Assembly (NCBI RefSeq): GCF_958298935.1
Contig: NC_084942.1
Location: 3,603,501 to 3,667,500, forward strand
Reading direction: 5' to 3'
From: Phragmites australis
Lineage: Eukaryota > Streptophyta > Magnoliopsida > Poales > Poaceae
DNA: 64,000 nt
The position numbers and the translations under genes were made by a program. Positions 1 through 11,043 of this stretch are shown here, in pieces. Under the pieces are notes generated by a model that had not been told where the DNA came from, did not search any database, and saw only the letters and a list, made by a program, of their open reading frames with translations. How positions within the stretch are numbered: position 1 is the stretch's first letter; every line of letters begins with the position of its first letter.

Positions 1-480
1 CAAGTGGCAAATAACAAATGATTCCAAATGTAAAGATCATAAATGTGCATAAAGTCTTACCGTATTGCTTGGATGCATGTTCTTACCACTGAGTCCCCTT
101 TTGTTGTAGCTCCTGCTTTCTCCATTGCCACTATATCCTTGATTTGACCTAAGCAAGAGCTTCTCCCCCTATGTTAACCTTCATGTATCTTGAACTTGCT
201 AAAATCTCCCATCATTGTTCATCTTACATTTCTTGCCTTGGTCATCAAACTTCTCCCCTTTTGTCAATAATCTCCCAAGAAGGACTATATGCACATGTTG
301 AACTCAAAAGGGAAAAACATTAGAGCACATGGGAGAGAGCTTCACAAATCATGATCCAATTAAAAATGATACCAATTGTAGGAATATCACTACAACAAAA
401 TGATACCAATTGAAAGCTATGAAAGCACATGGATCATAATTCATGGAGCTCACATAATATAGTATAAACTCCCCCTATAT
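1..480 (-). repeat. Copia-type retroelement fragment
   Basis: This stretch aligns by eye with 23560-24040, the non-coding 3' part of the gag-only Copia element at 22084-28044. The shared order of words includes the ACATGTTCTTACCACT block and the following runs around TCTCCATTGCCAC, AACTTCTCCCC and CATGGATCA. The coding strand of that element is minus, so this fragment is taken as minus. No ORF is present. It is cut by the window edge on the left and changes to unrelated sequence near 480. Confidence 0.6.
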
Positions 481-1040
481 AGTACGCCGGCACCTTATAG
501 TCTTGGTGACTTACCGGCAAGCTTGTTGACCCTTCGACTTGGTGTGGAGCGACGATAAGGTGATTGTACGGGGATGCAAAGACCTTTACCTTTGTGGCTC
601 AAGCTATGAAGTGATCACGGCGGCAAGGAACCGGAAGAGAGGCTAGTGGTGAGACCTTGCCTTGGTGGCTTAGTGGCTCATCCGGATGGAGGCCTTGTCT
701 TTATGACTCGGTGGCTCAAGAGTCGTGACCGGGTGTCGACCGGGAGCATATCCTTTGTGGATCTCCAACGTGGACCAGGGGTGGCATTCATGCTATCGAT
801 ATCACAGGATAAAAATCCTTGTGCCAAGTTTACTCTCTCTACCTTATTTACGTTTTTGTATTTACTTACTTGCAATTTATCTTCTTAGATATGTCGCAAG
901 CACTTTGATCAGTAGAGTAGAGACACTGGATAAACCTAGAGCATATTTAGATAGAAATTGGTATAAGTTTATCTTGTGTTAAGCCGGAATAGTTCTAAGT
1001 ATCCTAAGTCATCTCCTCTTAGGACGTCACCGATCTCCTT
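481..1040 (+). repeat. LTR-like fragment of the same Copia family, opposite orientation
   Basis: The last 150 bases (about 895-1040) match, in plus orientation, the end of the LTR that lies in minus orientation at 26704-26850. Shared words include CCTAGAGCATATTTAGATAG, GTTTATCTTGTG and CACCGATC. The upstream part (481-890) looks like LTR sequence of a related element but I cannot place its start. It lies next to a fragment of the same family facing the other way, which implies nested insertion or rearrangement. Confidence 0.45.
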
Positions 1041-1998
1041 CACTTGTATTTTTTTAGGGTAGTTTAAGGCCGCATAATAAGCTTTCAATGTCCACCACAT
1101 CCATGTTTTCCTCATTGAATTCATGTACTAAGTGGGATAGGAGAGAACTGTCCCAAACGGCTTCCGTCTCATCCTCACTTAACATGACTTGTTCATTGTC
1201 AATATGACTTTGTTACTACTTTGTGGTTTTTGGTTGAACTTTTATCCCATTTACAATCATGTGTTTTATCACTTTGGCTGACAATCTATCTCTGTTGTTG
1301 TTGCCAAAAGAGATGCCAAGTTGTTTTAGATTAGAGAACAAAAAAGGTGAATTGAGATGGGCAGGGGGGATGGCGTACCTGATGAGGTGGTGAACGCAAT
1401 TGTAGATGCGTATGGGTAACCAGAAGTGACCATGGGTGACTTCGTAGGTGTGTCTAGGTTCTTGTACGCTGTTCGTCGTATCGCTCTCACCATGGTGTCA
1501 TCGTCTGTTGCCGAGATCCCATCTGCCAATGTGACTTCCTGGTGTCGACCATAGTGGCGGAGGCCCTCATCCAGAGTCGTTGTTGCATTGATGTGACGCT
1601 TCAACAGCTGACCTGGGTCGACGACTCCCTGCAAGGTTGGAGTCCCACCCTTTGAGAGCCACCTGGTGTGAAGATTGTTGTTGGTGTCGAACTCTGTGGA
1701 GTTGCAACCTTTTGAGCAGAAATGGACTGAGTGGACAGAGTTGCAACCTTCCGAGCAGAAATGGACCACCTACACTTAGGGAGACCCGACAGCCAGTGCC
1801 TTTTGCACCCAGGTCATAGCACTTGGGGCCGAATCCCTAGGCATGCTGGCATACGTTGCATGCAGGCTCCAAAGCGGAGCTCCCCGAGTCACGATTATGA
1901 CCTGGTTCACCTCGGATACAAGGTTCACGCCATCCGTATGTCTTGACGCAGGAAGGACACTGAGGTGAGCTCGGCTCGAGGCAACCCGATGAGGTAAT
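1041..1998 (-). other. Decayed coding relic, no intact gene
   Basis: No intact gene is visible. Short minus-strand stretches near 1050-1300 read as degenerate protein with several stops, for example HEFNEENMDVVDIESLLCG. It may be the far side of the relic at 3799-4500, because the gag-only element at 1999-3798 lies exactly between the two. Small ORFs in both strands at 1326-1946 have no recognisable domain. Transposon origin is an inference. Confidence 0.3.
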
Positions 1999-2376
1999 TG
2001 TTGGTTTTGACATCCAGGATCGAATAATTATAGGAACATAAGAATACACGAGTTTTTGAGGCCACGATAGCTTAGCCTTTGCTTTTCTCTTGATCCGAGC
2101 TCGCTGAGTACTTAACCGAGTACTTCCAAGCTTCTCTACCTTACAACTTGATTGACTCTTTTCTCATAGTCTTTATCTTCTTCGGGGCACCTTATGGAGT
2201 GCCCCCTCCCTTCATTATATAGAAGCCAAGTACAAGACTATGAATCCTACTCCGATACAATCCTATTCCTACTCAGACTCTAATCCTACTCCTATTAGGA
2301 TACTATTTTAACTTTGATATGGACTCTCATGCATACCAAAACTAAACCTACCATAAAACAGGATTAATTTCCAACA
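1999..2376 (-). repeat. 3' LTR of gag-only element
   Basis: 378 bp, TG...CA ends, near-identical to 3420-3798. The purine-rich tract next to its right edge (minus-strand AAGGGGGAATG) marks it as the 3' LTR of a minus-strand element. Confidence 0.85.
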
Positions 2377-2403
2377 TTCCCCCTTAATCTTGTTTTCTTC
2401 ACG

Positions 2404-3345
2404 TTAGAGTAGCACCGGGTGGTCATCCTCCTCTGCAGCCATAAACAACATATTCTCTGGTTTCTTTGACTCCTCGCATTTCCACTGGAAGTGCCCATAA
2501 TCATTGCACTTGTAGCACCTCACTTTAGCCTTGTCGAATTTCTGATTCTTGCTGCCTCGTCCACCGCTATTGAAGTAGCCGTCACCACCATCCTTCTGCT
2601 CCTTAGCCCTCCATTGTTCTCGGGTGAGCAACAGATGCTTATCTCCATCCTTCTCCTTAGCTCTCCATCGGGCTTTAGTGAGCAACACATGCTCAGCATT
2701 GATGTCGACGTCGTTGTCGTTGCCGTGCAACCTTTCTTTGTACGCTTGGAGCCTGCCGAAGACCTCCTCAACTGTCATGGTCTCGAGGTCACCGAATTGC
2801 TTGATTGAAGCGACAATCTGCAAGAACTTATTTGGTGTGGCTCTGAGGATCTTCCTTACCACATACAAGTCCTCCATCTTGTCACTGAGCCCACAAATTG
2901 TGCTGACGATGGAATTCACCTTCATTGCGAAGTCGTCGACCGACTTCGTGCTCTTCATCCGCAAGCCATCCAACTCTTCTTTGAGGGTTTGAACACAAGC
3001 ATCCTTGACGTTTTTGGCACCTTGGCATCATCTTGATGCACTCCCATGCCTCCTTGGAAGTTTCCTTCTCGAGTACTACCCGCAGCGTCTCCTCCGGGAT
3101 GCCTTGATAGATGGCGGTAAGCGCTATCTGATCCTTCTTCATGTCCACCTTTTCCTTTGGGTCATCGTGCTCGACAGCATCCAAACGCCTTGTGCACGCA
3201 TGGACACCTTCATCTTGATCGCCCATGTTGTGTAGAAGCTCCTCGTGAGCATTGGATAGTGTTGCAACACCAGTGAACTCTCTTTCGCCAGTGCTCCTGA
3301 TCCAGACATCGTCACCGATGTTGATTTGCTACCTCTACTATCCTT
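2404..3345 (-). pseudogene. Copia gag (UBN2 type), frameshifted
   Basis: Gag of the gag-only element, a nucleocapsid protein that packages element RNA into virus-like particles. Three minus-strand frames carry successive parts of one protein. About 3345-3190 holds the N-terminus with YPMLTRSFYTTWAIKMKV. About 3190-3030 continues with AIYQGIPEETLRVVLEKE. 2973-2404 carries the rest of the UBN2-type gag and a CCHC zinc knuckle reading CYKCNDYGHFQWKC. Two frameshifts, near 3190 and near 3020, separate the three parts, so the copy cannot make full-length gag. Acidic or lysine-rich duplicated segments precede the knuckle (near 2590-2680). Confidence 0.8.
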
Positions 3346-3403
3346 CGACTGCACACAACAGATTTCCTAGCTTCTCGACGAAATTCAGCTATAATCTTCA
3401 CCT

Positions 3404-3418
3404 AGGCTCTAATACCAA
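3404..3418 (-). other. Primer-binding site of gag-only element
   Basis: Next to the inner edge of the 5' LTR the minus strand reads TTGGTATTAGAGCCTA. This resembles the initiator-Met tRNA complementary site (TGGTATCAGAGC) used by plant Copia elements. Confidence 0.7.
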
Positions 3419-3419
3419 T

Positions 3420-3798
3420 TGTTGGTTTTGACATCCAGGATCGAATAATTATAGGAACACAAGAACACACGAGTTTTCGAGGCCACGATAGCTTAGTCTT
3501 TGCTTTCCTCTTGATCCGAGCTCGCTGAGTACTTAACTGAGTACTTTCGAGCTTCTCTACCTTACAACTTGATCGACTCTTTTCTCATAGTATTTCTCTT
3601 CTTCAGGGCACCTTATGGGGTGCCCCCCTCCCTTCATTATATAGGAGCCAAGTACTAGACTCTGAATCCTACTCCGATACAATCCTTTTCCTACTCAGAC
3701 TCTAATCCTACTCCTATTAGGACACTGTTTTAACTTTGACATGAACTCTTATGCATACCAAAACTAAACCTACCATAAAACAAGAATAATTTCCAACA
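3420..3798 (-). repeat. 5' LTR of gag-only element
   Basis: 379 bp, TG...CA ends, near-identical to 1999-2376. It is followed by GTAAC, the right-hand target duplication. Confidence 0.85.
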
Positions 3799-4500
3799 GT
3801 AACCTGCGATGGCTGGAGATATTCGCCGACCTTGGGCGGACTCGAGTTCCATGCGTCCGACGCCAACGACTGAGCCGACTGGGGTGTAATCGATGCTGCA
3901 CTGAGCTTGGGGAGAGTTGAGGTCGAGAGTTGCCTAAACACCTACTTGATGATGTCCCGAGGAGGAGTTTCCCCAGGCGATGGGGAAATATGGCCCCGGC
4001 CTTCATCAGGAGCCATCTCAACCTAGTTGGCAGCTCCCGACACCACGGCTTGTCCCGAAGGCGACCCTCTCACAGGAGGAAGCTGACACGGATTGAAAGG
4101 AGTTACCGGGATAAGACGAGGAACACCCGATTGGGAAGGCAAGCGCTCTATGGTAGCCACTTCCACTTGCATAGATTCAGACTCTTGGTTTTTGCCATTA
4201 GCAGACGAAGAATTATTTATGGCCTTCTTTTTTTGTTTGGTCATTCAAACCTTCATGTTCACCATCAAGCATATCATCCTCGTCCCCATTAAAATCCTCA
4301 TCCAACTGTTCACCATCAAGTAGATCATCTTCGTCCCCATCAAAATCCTCATCCAACTGAGAGAGGTTTGGGCCATCATCAACCACGAAATTCGGGTCCT
4401 CTAGGGAGAAGGTGATTTCATAACCTGCATGACCAAGAACACTATCTGTTTTAAGGGGTACTAATTTAGCATCTATTATATCAACTTGTAGATGAACTAT
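3799..4500 (-). pseudogene. Unrecognised coding relic with acidic repeats
   Basis: On the minus strand, 4500 to about 4250 reads as protein containing AGYEITFSLEDPNF. It is followed by two tandem acidic 17-residue units, LDEDFDGDEDDLLDGEQ and LDEDFNGDEDDMLDGEH (near 4360-4262). A frame change near 4240 leads to a second stretch that starts MTKQKKKAINNSSS (4244-4023). I do not recognise the family with certainty. The style resembles ORF1-like or CCHC-type proteins common in grass retroelements. The gag-only element inserted just left of this segment. There is no convincing start codon. An ORF extension to 4944 runs through a GA microsatellite and is not credible. Confidence 0.35.
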
Positions 4501-4600
4501 GCCCCGACTCAGCACAGAAGATCTAACCGATGGAGCCACACACAACTCTCGTCGCACGCGTGCTCCACTGGGTAGGCCCACATCGGCATCGCTTGCCTTG

Positions 4601-4605
<5 letters not shown>

Positions 4606-4682
<77 letters not shown>

Positions 4683-4719
4683 CGCGCGCGCGCGCGCGCG
4701 CGTGCGTGCGCGCGTGTGT
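4606..4719. repeat. Compound microsatellite (CT)n(TG)n(CG)n
   Basis: About 32 CT dinucleotides (4606-4669) run into about seven TG units (to 4682), then about ten CG units and a mixed TGCG/CGTG tail (to 4719). The first part is a polypurine-polypyrimidine tract. The second is strictly alternating purine-pyrimidine. Confidence 0.95.
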
Positions 4720-4979
4720 CCTTTTTCCCAATGAAGTTGTGTCGCCGGAGTACTTACATCGGTCGCTTAGCTCTCTCGCTCGTCTGCGACACAGAGCTCT
4801 CAGAGGGATACATGGGGAACTGAAGTTAGGGTTAGGTTTTTTTTCCCGGCGCTCGTAGTTTTGATCCGATCGAAATGGCCAGACGGTTGTTCGATCAAAA
4901 TGGACGACCAAGAAGTGTCGAGGCCGTCGGGCCGACTCACACATGGCTCAAGCCGAGCCAGGTCGAGAGGCCCTTTTGG

Positions 4980-5280
4980 GCTGTTTTCTTTAAGTATTGG
5001 GCTTTTATATTTTCTAATGTTTTTATCCAGTGTTTTTCAATGTTTAACCATTTATGCACTAGATAATGGCCCAAAATTAATGAAAATTAATGCATAAAAT
5101 TATGATTAATTCTTTGGACTAATTGGAACCAACGGGAAGATTTTTTGGGAGAATTTTACGATCAATTTATGTAGGTTCATAATTACTTTTTCACCAAAGT
5201 TGACTGTAATTATGCGCCATTTTATGTGTTTAATCAAATTCTTTTTTGTTTTCTACCCAACGGTGATGCGGATTAGAGCT
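4980..5280 (+). repeat. Probable decayed 5' LTR and primer-binding site of Copia element
   Basis: AT-rich non-coding sequence directly upstream of a Copia gag-pol relic. At 5263-5281 the sequence GTGATGCGGATTAGAGCTTT resembles a mutated primer-binding site (TGGTATCAGAGCTTT). That would place the LTR end near 5261. The LTR start is not resolved and no partner LTR is seen, because the element's 3' end is missing. 5282-5390 is leader sequence. Confidence 0.4.
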
Positions 5281-5389
5281 TTAATTTTTGCATGACTTTA
5301 ATCAGACCAACATAGGGTTATTTTCGTGCAAATTATTCCTTTATGATAATTTTCTAATCTGATCTAATTTTTCTCTACAGCTCTTAACG

Positions 5390-6240
5390 CTTTCTCTATT
5401 GCCGCCACAATTAATGGCATAGAGCAACTTACAGGAAATAACTTTCTCATTTGGAAAGCTAAAGTAGCAGTTGTTCTTGGAGTTTTGGACCTTGACTATG
5501 CACTCAGGGTTGACGCTCCCACTGCTTCCGTCATTGGCATGGAGAATTATGATGAACTAAAGAAAGCATATGATGCACCTTGTGAGAAGTGAGAGTGGTC
5601 TAACCACATGTCAATAATGATTATGAGGAACTCTATCTCAGAAGCTATAAGGGGAGCAATCCCAACCTCAGAAAAAGCTAAGACGTACACTACATCCTTG
5701 GAGGAGCAATTCAAAGGCACCTCCAACGTTTATGTCAGTACATTAATTCAAAAGCTCATCAACACTAAGTACAATTATAGGTCCAACGGTATAAAAGAAC
5801 ACATCATGATGATGACAGACATAGCTGCCAAACTTAAGAGCATGAAAATGGAAATCTCTGACGGTCTCCTTGTCCATTTCATTATGACCTCTCTCCCTTC
5901 TGAATTTTCTCCCTTTAATATTAACTATAATACTTAGAAGGAGAAATAGACCATGAGTGACTTGATCGTGATGTGTGTCCAAGAGGAAGAGAGGCTGAGG
6001 GATGAAAAGAAAGATTTTTTTTAATCAAGTTAGCAGCCCCAGAAATAAAAGAAAACTCCAAGGAGATTTCAACTCTAAGAAGAAGTTGCATTTCGTCGCT
6101 AAGCACGACAAGATAGCGCAGAGGGCGTCCAAGGCACCTGCTCCTTCTGGTCCTGCCTCTCAAGAATCTAAGGATGACATATTTCACTTCTGCCACAAGA
6201 AGAACCACTACCAGAAAGACTGTGTTGGTTTTCTGAAGTG
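5390..6240 (+). pseudogene. Copia gag with zinc knuckle, broken
   Basis: The frame opens with a GIEQLTGNNFLIWKAKV segment typical of Copia gag. UBN2-type sequence (5608-5937, ISEAIRGAIPTSEKAKTYTT) follows, then a zinc knuckle near 6180-6225. In the knuckle the first cysteine is replaced by Phe (FHFCHKKNHYQKDC) and the usual GH is NH. Stop codons occur near 5590, 5936 and 5948, and a shift near 6020. The product would not be functional. Confidence 0.8.
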
Positions 6241-6309
6241 GCTTGCAAAGAAGAGTAATGATTTAATAACATTTATTGATGAATCTCTTTATGCTGATTT
6301 CTCCCTTAA

Positions 6310-7560
6310 TTTCTGGTGGATTGACTCAGGTGCCATTATGCACGTTACCAACTTCTTACAGGGATTCCTTAACATGAGAACATTAGGAAAGGGATAGCAA
6401 AGTCTTATAGTGGCCAATGGGAAGGAAGCTGAAGTCGAGGCTATTGGATCACTTCCCTCAGTCCTTGATAGTGACTTCACTCTTAGACTTAATAATGTAG
6501 TTTATGTTCCTACCATGAGAAGGAATCTTATTTCAGTTTCTATGTTAGATGATGATAATTTTCATTATAATTTTGGAGATAATAAATGCATTCTTAAGTT
6601 TAATTCAGATGATATTGGTCTTGTCATCCGACAAGGCAAACTTTATATGTTTCCTCTTAATGAATCCTCTATGTCTATGAATGTCTGTGGTGTAAGCTAT
6701 AAGAGAATGAGAAGTACAATTAATGAGACTTCTTCGAATCTGTGGTATTATCGTTTAGGCCACATTTAAAGGAGGAGAATGTAGCGTCTCATTAAGGAAG
6801 AGATTCTCCAACCCTTAGACTTCTCTAACTCTGACCACTGCATAGATTGCATTAAAGGAAAATACGTTAAGCAAATAAAGAAGGGGCAACTCGGAGCACA
6901 TGATTATTAGAATTAATTCATATAGACATCTGCGGTCCTTTTCCTGTGACATCGGTAGATGGTTTTGATTCATTCATTACCTTAACCGATGATTTCTCTC
7001 GTTATAGCTATATCCTCACTATTAAAGATTGATCTGAGCCTCTCAATAAATTCAAGATGTTTAAGGCTGATGTAGAAAATCGGCACAACCTAAAGATTAA
7101 AGTAGTAAGATCGGATCACATGGGAGAGTATTATGAGAGACATGCCCTATACAGGCAAATCCTAGGTCCATTTGCCATATTCCTTCAGGAAAATGGCATA
7201 GTAGCCCAATATTCTACACCTAGTGAACCTCAGCAAAACGAGGTAGCTGAGAGACAAAACCACACACTTATGGATATGGTGCGAAATATGCTTAGCTATT
7301 CTAGTTTACCAGTTGGACTGTGGATGGAGGCACTTAAGGCAACCGCACACATCATTAATCAGGTTCCTAGTAAATTAGTTCCAAAACCACCTTATGAATT
7401 ATGTACTAGGAGAAAGCTCTCTTTGAAGTATTTAAGTGTGTGGGGTTGTGCAGCTAAAGCTAAAGTTTTTAATCCACATATTGGGAAATTAGATCCTAAG
7501 ACAGTTAGTTGTCACTTTATCGGGTATCCCGAGAGATCGAAGTGGAGAAACCGATGGTAG
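6310..7560 (+). pseudogene. Copia protease and integrase, broken
   Basis: Protease: WWIDSGAIMHVTN (near 6315-6355) carries the catalytic DSG. After a stop at 6397 the downstream protease sequence continues (6410-6769, VYVPTMRRNLISVSML). GAG-pre-integrase is visible as LWYYRLGHI, with CIDCIKGK downstream (about 6740-6870). The integrase core shows the catalytic Asp positions in FIDICGPFP and LTDDFSRY and the Glu in [11 protein letters not shown] (near 7240). Stops lie near 6769, 6786, 6908 and 7031. The integrase C-terminal part ends at 7560. Confidence 0.85.
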
Positions 7561-8104
7561 AGACATGACTGGAATCCGAGAGACATGCCAGTAACTGACG
7601 AATTGGATGCTCCAGCAGTACTTTTTTTTAGGAAAACTTTTATTTTCGCTGTTTTTTCTTTTATCCTAAAGATATGCAGAACGAGTGTATTATATTGTTT
7701 TTATTATTTAGACAGGATCACTAAATTTGTTGAAACAAGACACGTTGTATTTCTTAAGAATAGTAATCTGGAGCCTAGGAAAGTTGATCTCGAGGGAAAG
7801 CGGGTTTATGTTCATACACCGCTGACCCAAGAGTACTACATCCTTGTGCCCTAGGTAATTGCACCTTCAGTAGAAACTAACGTCAGTACACCCCCTGTTG
7901 AAGTCTATGACATTCCTAACATTACACCTAACGATGAGCCTCAGCAATCCCCTACAGTACCCAGTCCTGGTCATGCAGTACCTAATGAACCGATCAGAAG
8001 ATCACAGCACGACAGGAGACCTGCCATCTCGAACAATTACGATGTTTACATGAATGAGGATGTTAAGGACATAGGGAAGGTAGAAGATCCTAACTCATAT
8101 AAAG

Positions 8105-8980
8105 AGGTCATGATGAGTGATCATTCGCCTGAGTGGCTTAATGCCATGAAGGACGAATTAAAGTCTATGAGCAATAATGATGTATGAGATATAGTAGAAA
8201 TCCCTAACGGAGCTAAAATAGTAGGCTGTAAATGGGTCTACAAAACAAAGCATGACTCTAAGGGGACCATCGAAAGGTTCAAAGCGAGGCTCGTAGCTAA
8301 AGGCTTCTCGCAAAGAGAAAGGATTGACTATAATGAAAATTTCTCTCCTGTATCAAGTAAAGATTCCTTTAGAATAAATATGGCAAAAGTAGTGCATTAT
8401 GATTTAGAGCTACATCAGATGGATGTAAAGATGGCATTCCTTAATGGTGACATGGAAGAAAATGTTTACATGGCTCAACCGGAAGGTTTTGTCGTGGAAG
8501 GAAAGGGGCATTTGGGATGTCGCCTTCAGAAATGGATTTATGGTCTAAAGCAAGCTTCTAGGCAGTGGTATCTCAAGTTTAATAAAGTTATTAGAAAATT
8601 TGGCTTTAAAGCAAATGAAGTTGATAACTGCATTTACGTAAAGTTTAAGGGGGGGGGGGGATTCACCATATTGGTTCTTTATGTGGATGATATCTTATTA
8701 ACCAGCAGCGATAAGGATATGCTATTTGAGACCAAGAGATTTCTGTCCTCTAATTTTGATATGAAGGATCTCGGTGAAGCCTCTTACGTTCTTGACGTTG
8801 AAATTCACCGAGATCGGTCCAAAGGAGTATTAAGTTTGTCTCAAAAGGCATACAATGATAGAGTACTAAAGAAATATAATATGCATAAGTGTTCTGCTAC
8901 GTCTGCTCCTATTGTTAAGGTTGGGACATTTCAATATCCAAGGAACCAATATTAAGCTGATCAGATGAAGTCGATTCCTC
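8105..8980 (+). pseudogene. Copia reverse transcriptase, partial
   Basis: RVT_2 sequence from PEWLNAMKDELKSM (near 8130) through VGCKWVYKTKHDSKG, FKARLVAKGFSQ, LHQMDVKMAFLNGDMEE and YGLKQASRQWY to the catalytic YVDD at 8680-8691. A run of twelve G (8649-8660) encodes a glycine stretch just before it. The longest open frame is 8380-8955. There is one stop in the first part (8186) and one at 8953. It ends in a QMKSIP motif where Copia RT normally continues with a YAS(A/T)VGS motif, so the rest of the domain and RNase H are lost. Confidence 0.85.
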
Positions 8981-10740
8981 ATTTCTACTGACGATAAGAG
9001 CTTATCTCAACTGACAAAGCAACGTCTTCACACCCCGTGGCAGCAGAAAGTGTTTTCTAAATTGATTGGCCTGCAGTACAAAGTAGTCTATAAGAAAGGA
9101 ACCGACAATAGTGTTGCTGCTGCAATATCCAGACGTACTCACATGGAAATCCACTCATTAGCTACTTCTTCAGTCAAGGCACAACGATTACAAGATGTAA
9201 TCCTCAGCTACCAGTCTGATTCTAAGGCTCAGGAGCTGATTGCTCAATTATTCATCTCGCCCAATGCCTTACCACATTTTTCACTCAAGGATGGACTGCT
9301 TCGCTATAAAGGGCCTATTTGTTCGGATCCAACATTGATCTCCATAACCGTGTCACTGCTGCTTTGCACAACAGCGCAGTGGGTGGTCACTCAGGCATTC
9401 TAGTAACTTACAGACGTCTAAAGCAACTGTTCGTGTGGCTAGGCAAAAACAAGCATCCGACAATACGTCAGGTAGTGCTCCATCTATCAACAAGCCAAAC
9501 CCAACCGCACACCTTACCCAAGTCTACTCCAACCTCTCCCCATTCCCACTCAATGTTGGCATACCATTTCATTGGATTTCATGGAAGGCCTTCCTACATC
9601 TAGTTCCTCTAATTGCATCCTGGTAGTTGTGGATAAATTCAGTCACTATGGCCATTTTATTCCACTTTGTTACTGCCTCTCAAGTGGTTGCCGTGTTCTT
9701 GGATAACATCTATCGATTGCACGACATGCCCCAATCTATCATATCCGACAGGGATCGGATTTTTACAAGCTCTTTTTGGAAATAACTCTTGTCTCATGAA
9801 CACTGAATTGAGGATGAGCACTTCGTACCTTACACAGTCGGACAGGCAAACGAGCGTGTGAATCGGTGTCTCGAAACATTTCTTCATTGCTTCGTTCATG
9901 CTTGCCCTCGACAGTGGAAGAAATTGCTACCCCATGCAGAATTCTGGTATAACACAAGCACTCATTCTTCTCTCGGTCATTCTCCATTTGAGGTCCTCTA
10001 CAGTCATTATCCGAGACACCTGGGCATTGATTCTTTCTTGTCTTGCACTATCAATGATTTGGACTCATGGATGAAGGAGCGGGAACTCACGTGCAAACTA
10101 ATGCACCAGCACCTTCTGCGCCCAACAACGTACGAAAAAACAAGTAGACAAGAAGCGTTTTGAGCGTGTATTTCAAGTTGATGATTGGGTTTATTTGAAG
10201 CTCCAGCCTTATGTGTAGTCATCCGTGGCTAATCATGCTTCTCACAAGTTGGCATTCGAGTCGTTTGGCCCTTTTCGAGTGCTTTCTCACATTGGCTCCG
10301 TTGCTTACCGGCTGGACCTACTGACATCCATCTCTATCCACCCGGTGTTCCATGTATCACAATTGAAGAAGGCACACAGCTACAAACGTCAGGTAATCTG
10401 CTCATTACCTGCTGATGAGTCTGCCACCCAAGTTCCATTATAGGTGCTACAGCGGCAGATGATCACATGTGGTGGTGCATCTTTTTCTCAAGTGAAGGTG
10501 TGTTGGTCGGGGCTGGACAACGCCATGGCTACTTGGGAGGATATTGAAGCTCTGAAGCAGCGATTTTCCTTTGCGCCTGCTTGGGGACAAGCAGGTTTCC
10601 AAGGAGAGGGGATTGTCAGCACACTAGCATTACCCACTAAAGCTTCTGCTGTTGCTGATGGCACAAGTGGGAAAAGGCGTTGCAGCTCGCGCTCGCGCCA
10701 TACAAACACTCGTGTCATTGGGCCGGATTGGATGTAGGGC
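8981..10740 (+). pseudogene. Chromodomain Ty3-Gypsy pol 3' part (RNase H end, integrase, chromodomain)
   Basis: Sequence begins inside RNase H: TDDKSLSQLTKQRLHTPWQQ (about 8988-9050), then KVVYKKGTDNSVAAAISRR. An integrase zinc-finger region follows (GGHSGILVTYRRLKQLF, about 9380-9480). The core has IISDRDRIFTSSFW (near 9740-9780) and ERVNRCLETFLHCF (near 9850-9890). The integrase C-terminal part includes HPVFHVSQLKK (near 10340-10370). A chromodomain ends it (VCWSGLDNAMATWEDIEAL, 10498-10554). Several frameshifts and stops separate these parts. The chromodomain places it among chromoviruses; the style recalls the Reina/Tekay-like grass families. Confidence 0.85.
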
Positions 10741-10758
10741 TCGGGTTGCTTGGGCTTG

Positions 10759-10945
10759 GCCTGTGTAAGAGAGGAGAGCTATAAGAGTAGGCAAAATAAA
10801 GTTGGCAAGGACCAACGAAGAATTGGGCATTCACCTATACTCGAACCTCTGCTACTCCTCCTCTAATTCAATTCATCCAATTCCTACCCAAATTCTCTTC
10901 CTCTCCAATCCTTATCTACTACTACTATCAAAGTCCCTAACAAAG
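10759..10945 (+). repeat. Possible 3' LTR remnant of the chromovirus
   Basis: Directly after the chromodomain ORF, TGTGTAAGAGAGGAGAGC followed by CTATAAGAGTAGGC (TATA-like) and a pyrimidine-rich stretch ending CCTAACA resemble the short LTRs of Reina-type elements. No partner LTR is present, so the call is tentative. Confidence 0.35.
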
Positions 10946-11043
10946 CATAGTGGCATTAGGAGGCCGGACGCAGCCTTTTATAGGAAAACCTATCATCCAT
11001 TGGAAGGGTGTCGGGTGCCCTTCTAAGGAGCGATAGGAGTATA

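Larger units (their letters stand above)
1999..3798 (-). mobile_element. Gag-only (TR-GAG-like) LTR retrotransposon, Copia type
   Basis: A complete small LTR element of 1.8 kb. Two almost identical LTRs (1999-2376 and 3420-3798) begin TGTTGG and end CCAACA. The flanking five bases are GTAAT on the left and GTAAC on the right, a 4/5 target-site duplication. On the minus strand a primer-binding site like TGGTATTAGAGCC follows the 5' LTR, and a purine tract AAGGGGGAA precedes the 3' LTR. The only coding content is a gag reading frame. No protease, integrase or reverse transcriptase is present, so it must have moved using proteins of an autonomous relative. Such gag-only elements are known in plants as TR-GAGs. 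Confidence 0.85.
4980..8980 (+). mobile_element. Decayed Ty1-Copia retrotransposon, 3' truncated
   Basis: Domains appear in Copia order: gag with zinc knuckle (5390-6240), aspartic protease (about 6310-6400), pre-integrase and integrase (about 6740-7560), and reverse transcriptase (about 8130-8980). Many in-frame stops and a few frameshifts interrupt it. It stops abruptly near 8980, just after the RT, where Gypsy coding sequence begins. RNase H and the 3' LTR are absent. An extra stretch of about 140-170 bp (near 7540-7700) splits the conserved segment between FIGYPERSK and TKFVETRHVVF. Confidence 0.85.

Noticed and set aside
1326..1946. Overlapping ORFs on both strands
   Set aside because: No domain was found, and the region is flanked by decayed retroelements.
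4213..4944. Long minus-strand ORF of 243 codons
   Set aside because: Its middle is the GA/CG microsatellite read as Arg-Glu and Ala-Arg repeats and it has no credible start. Only the part left of 4500 looks like real coding relic.
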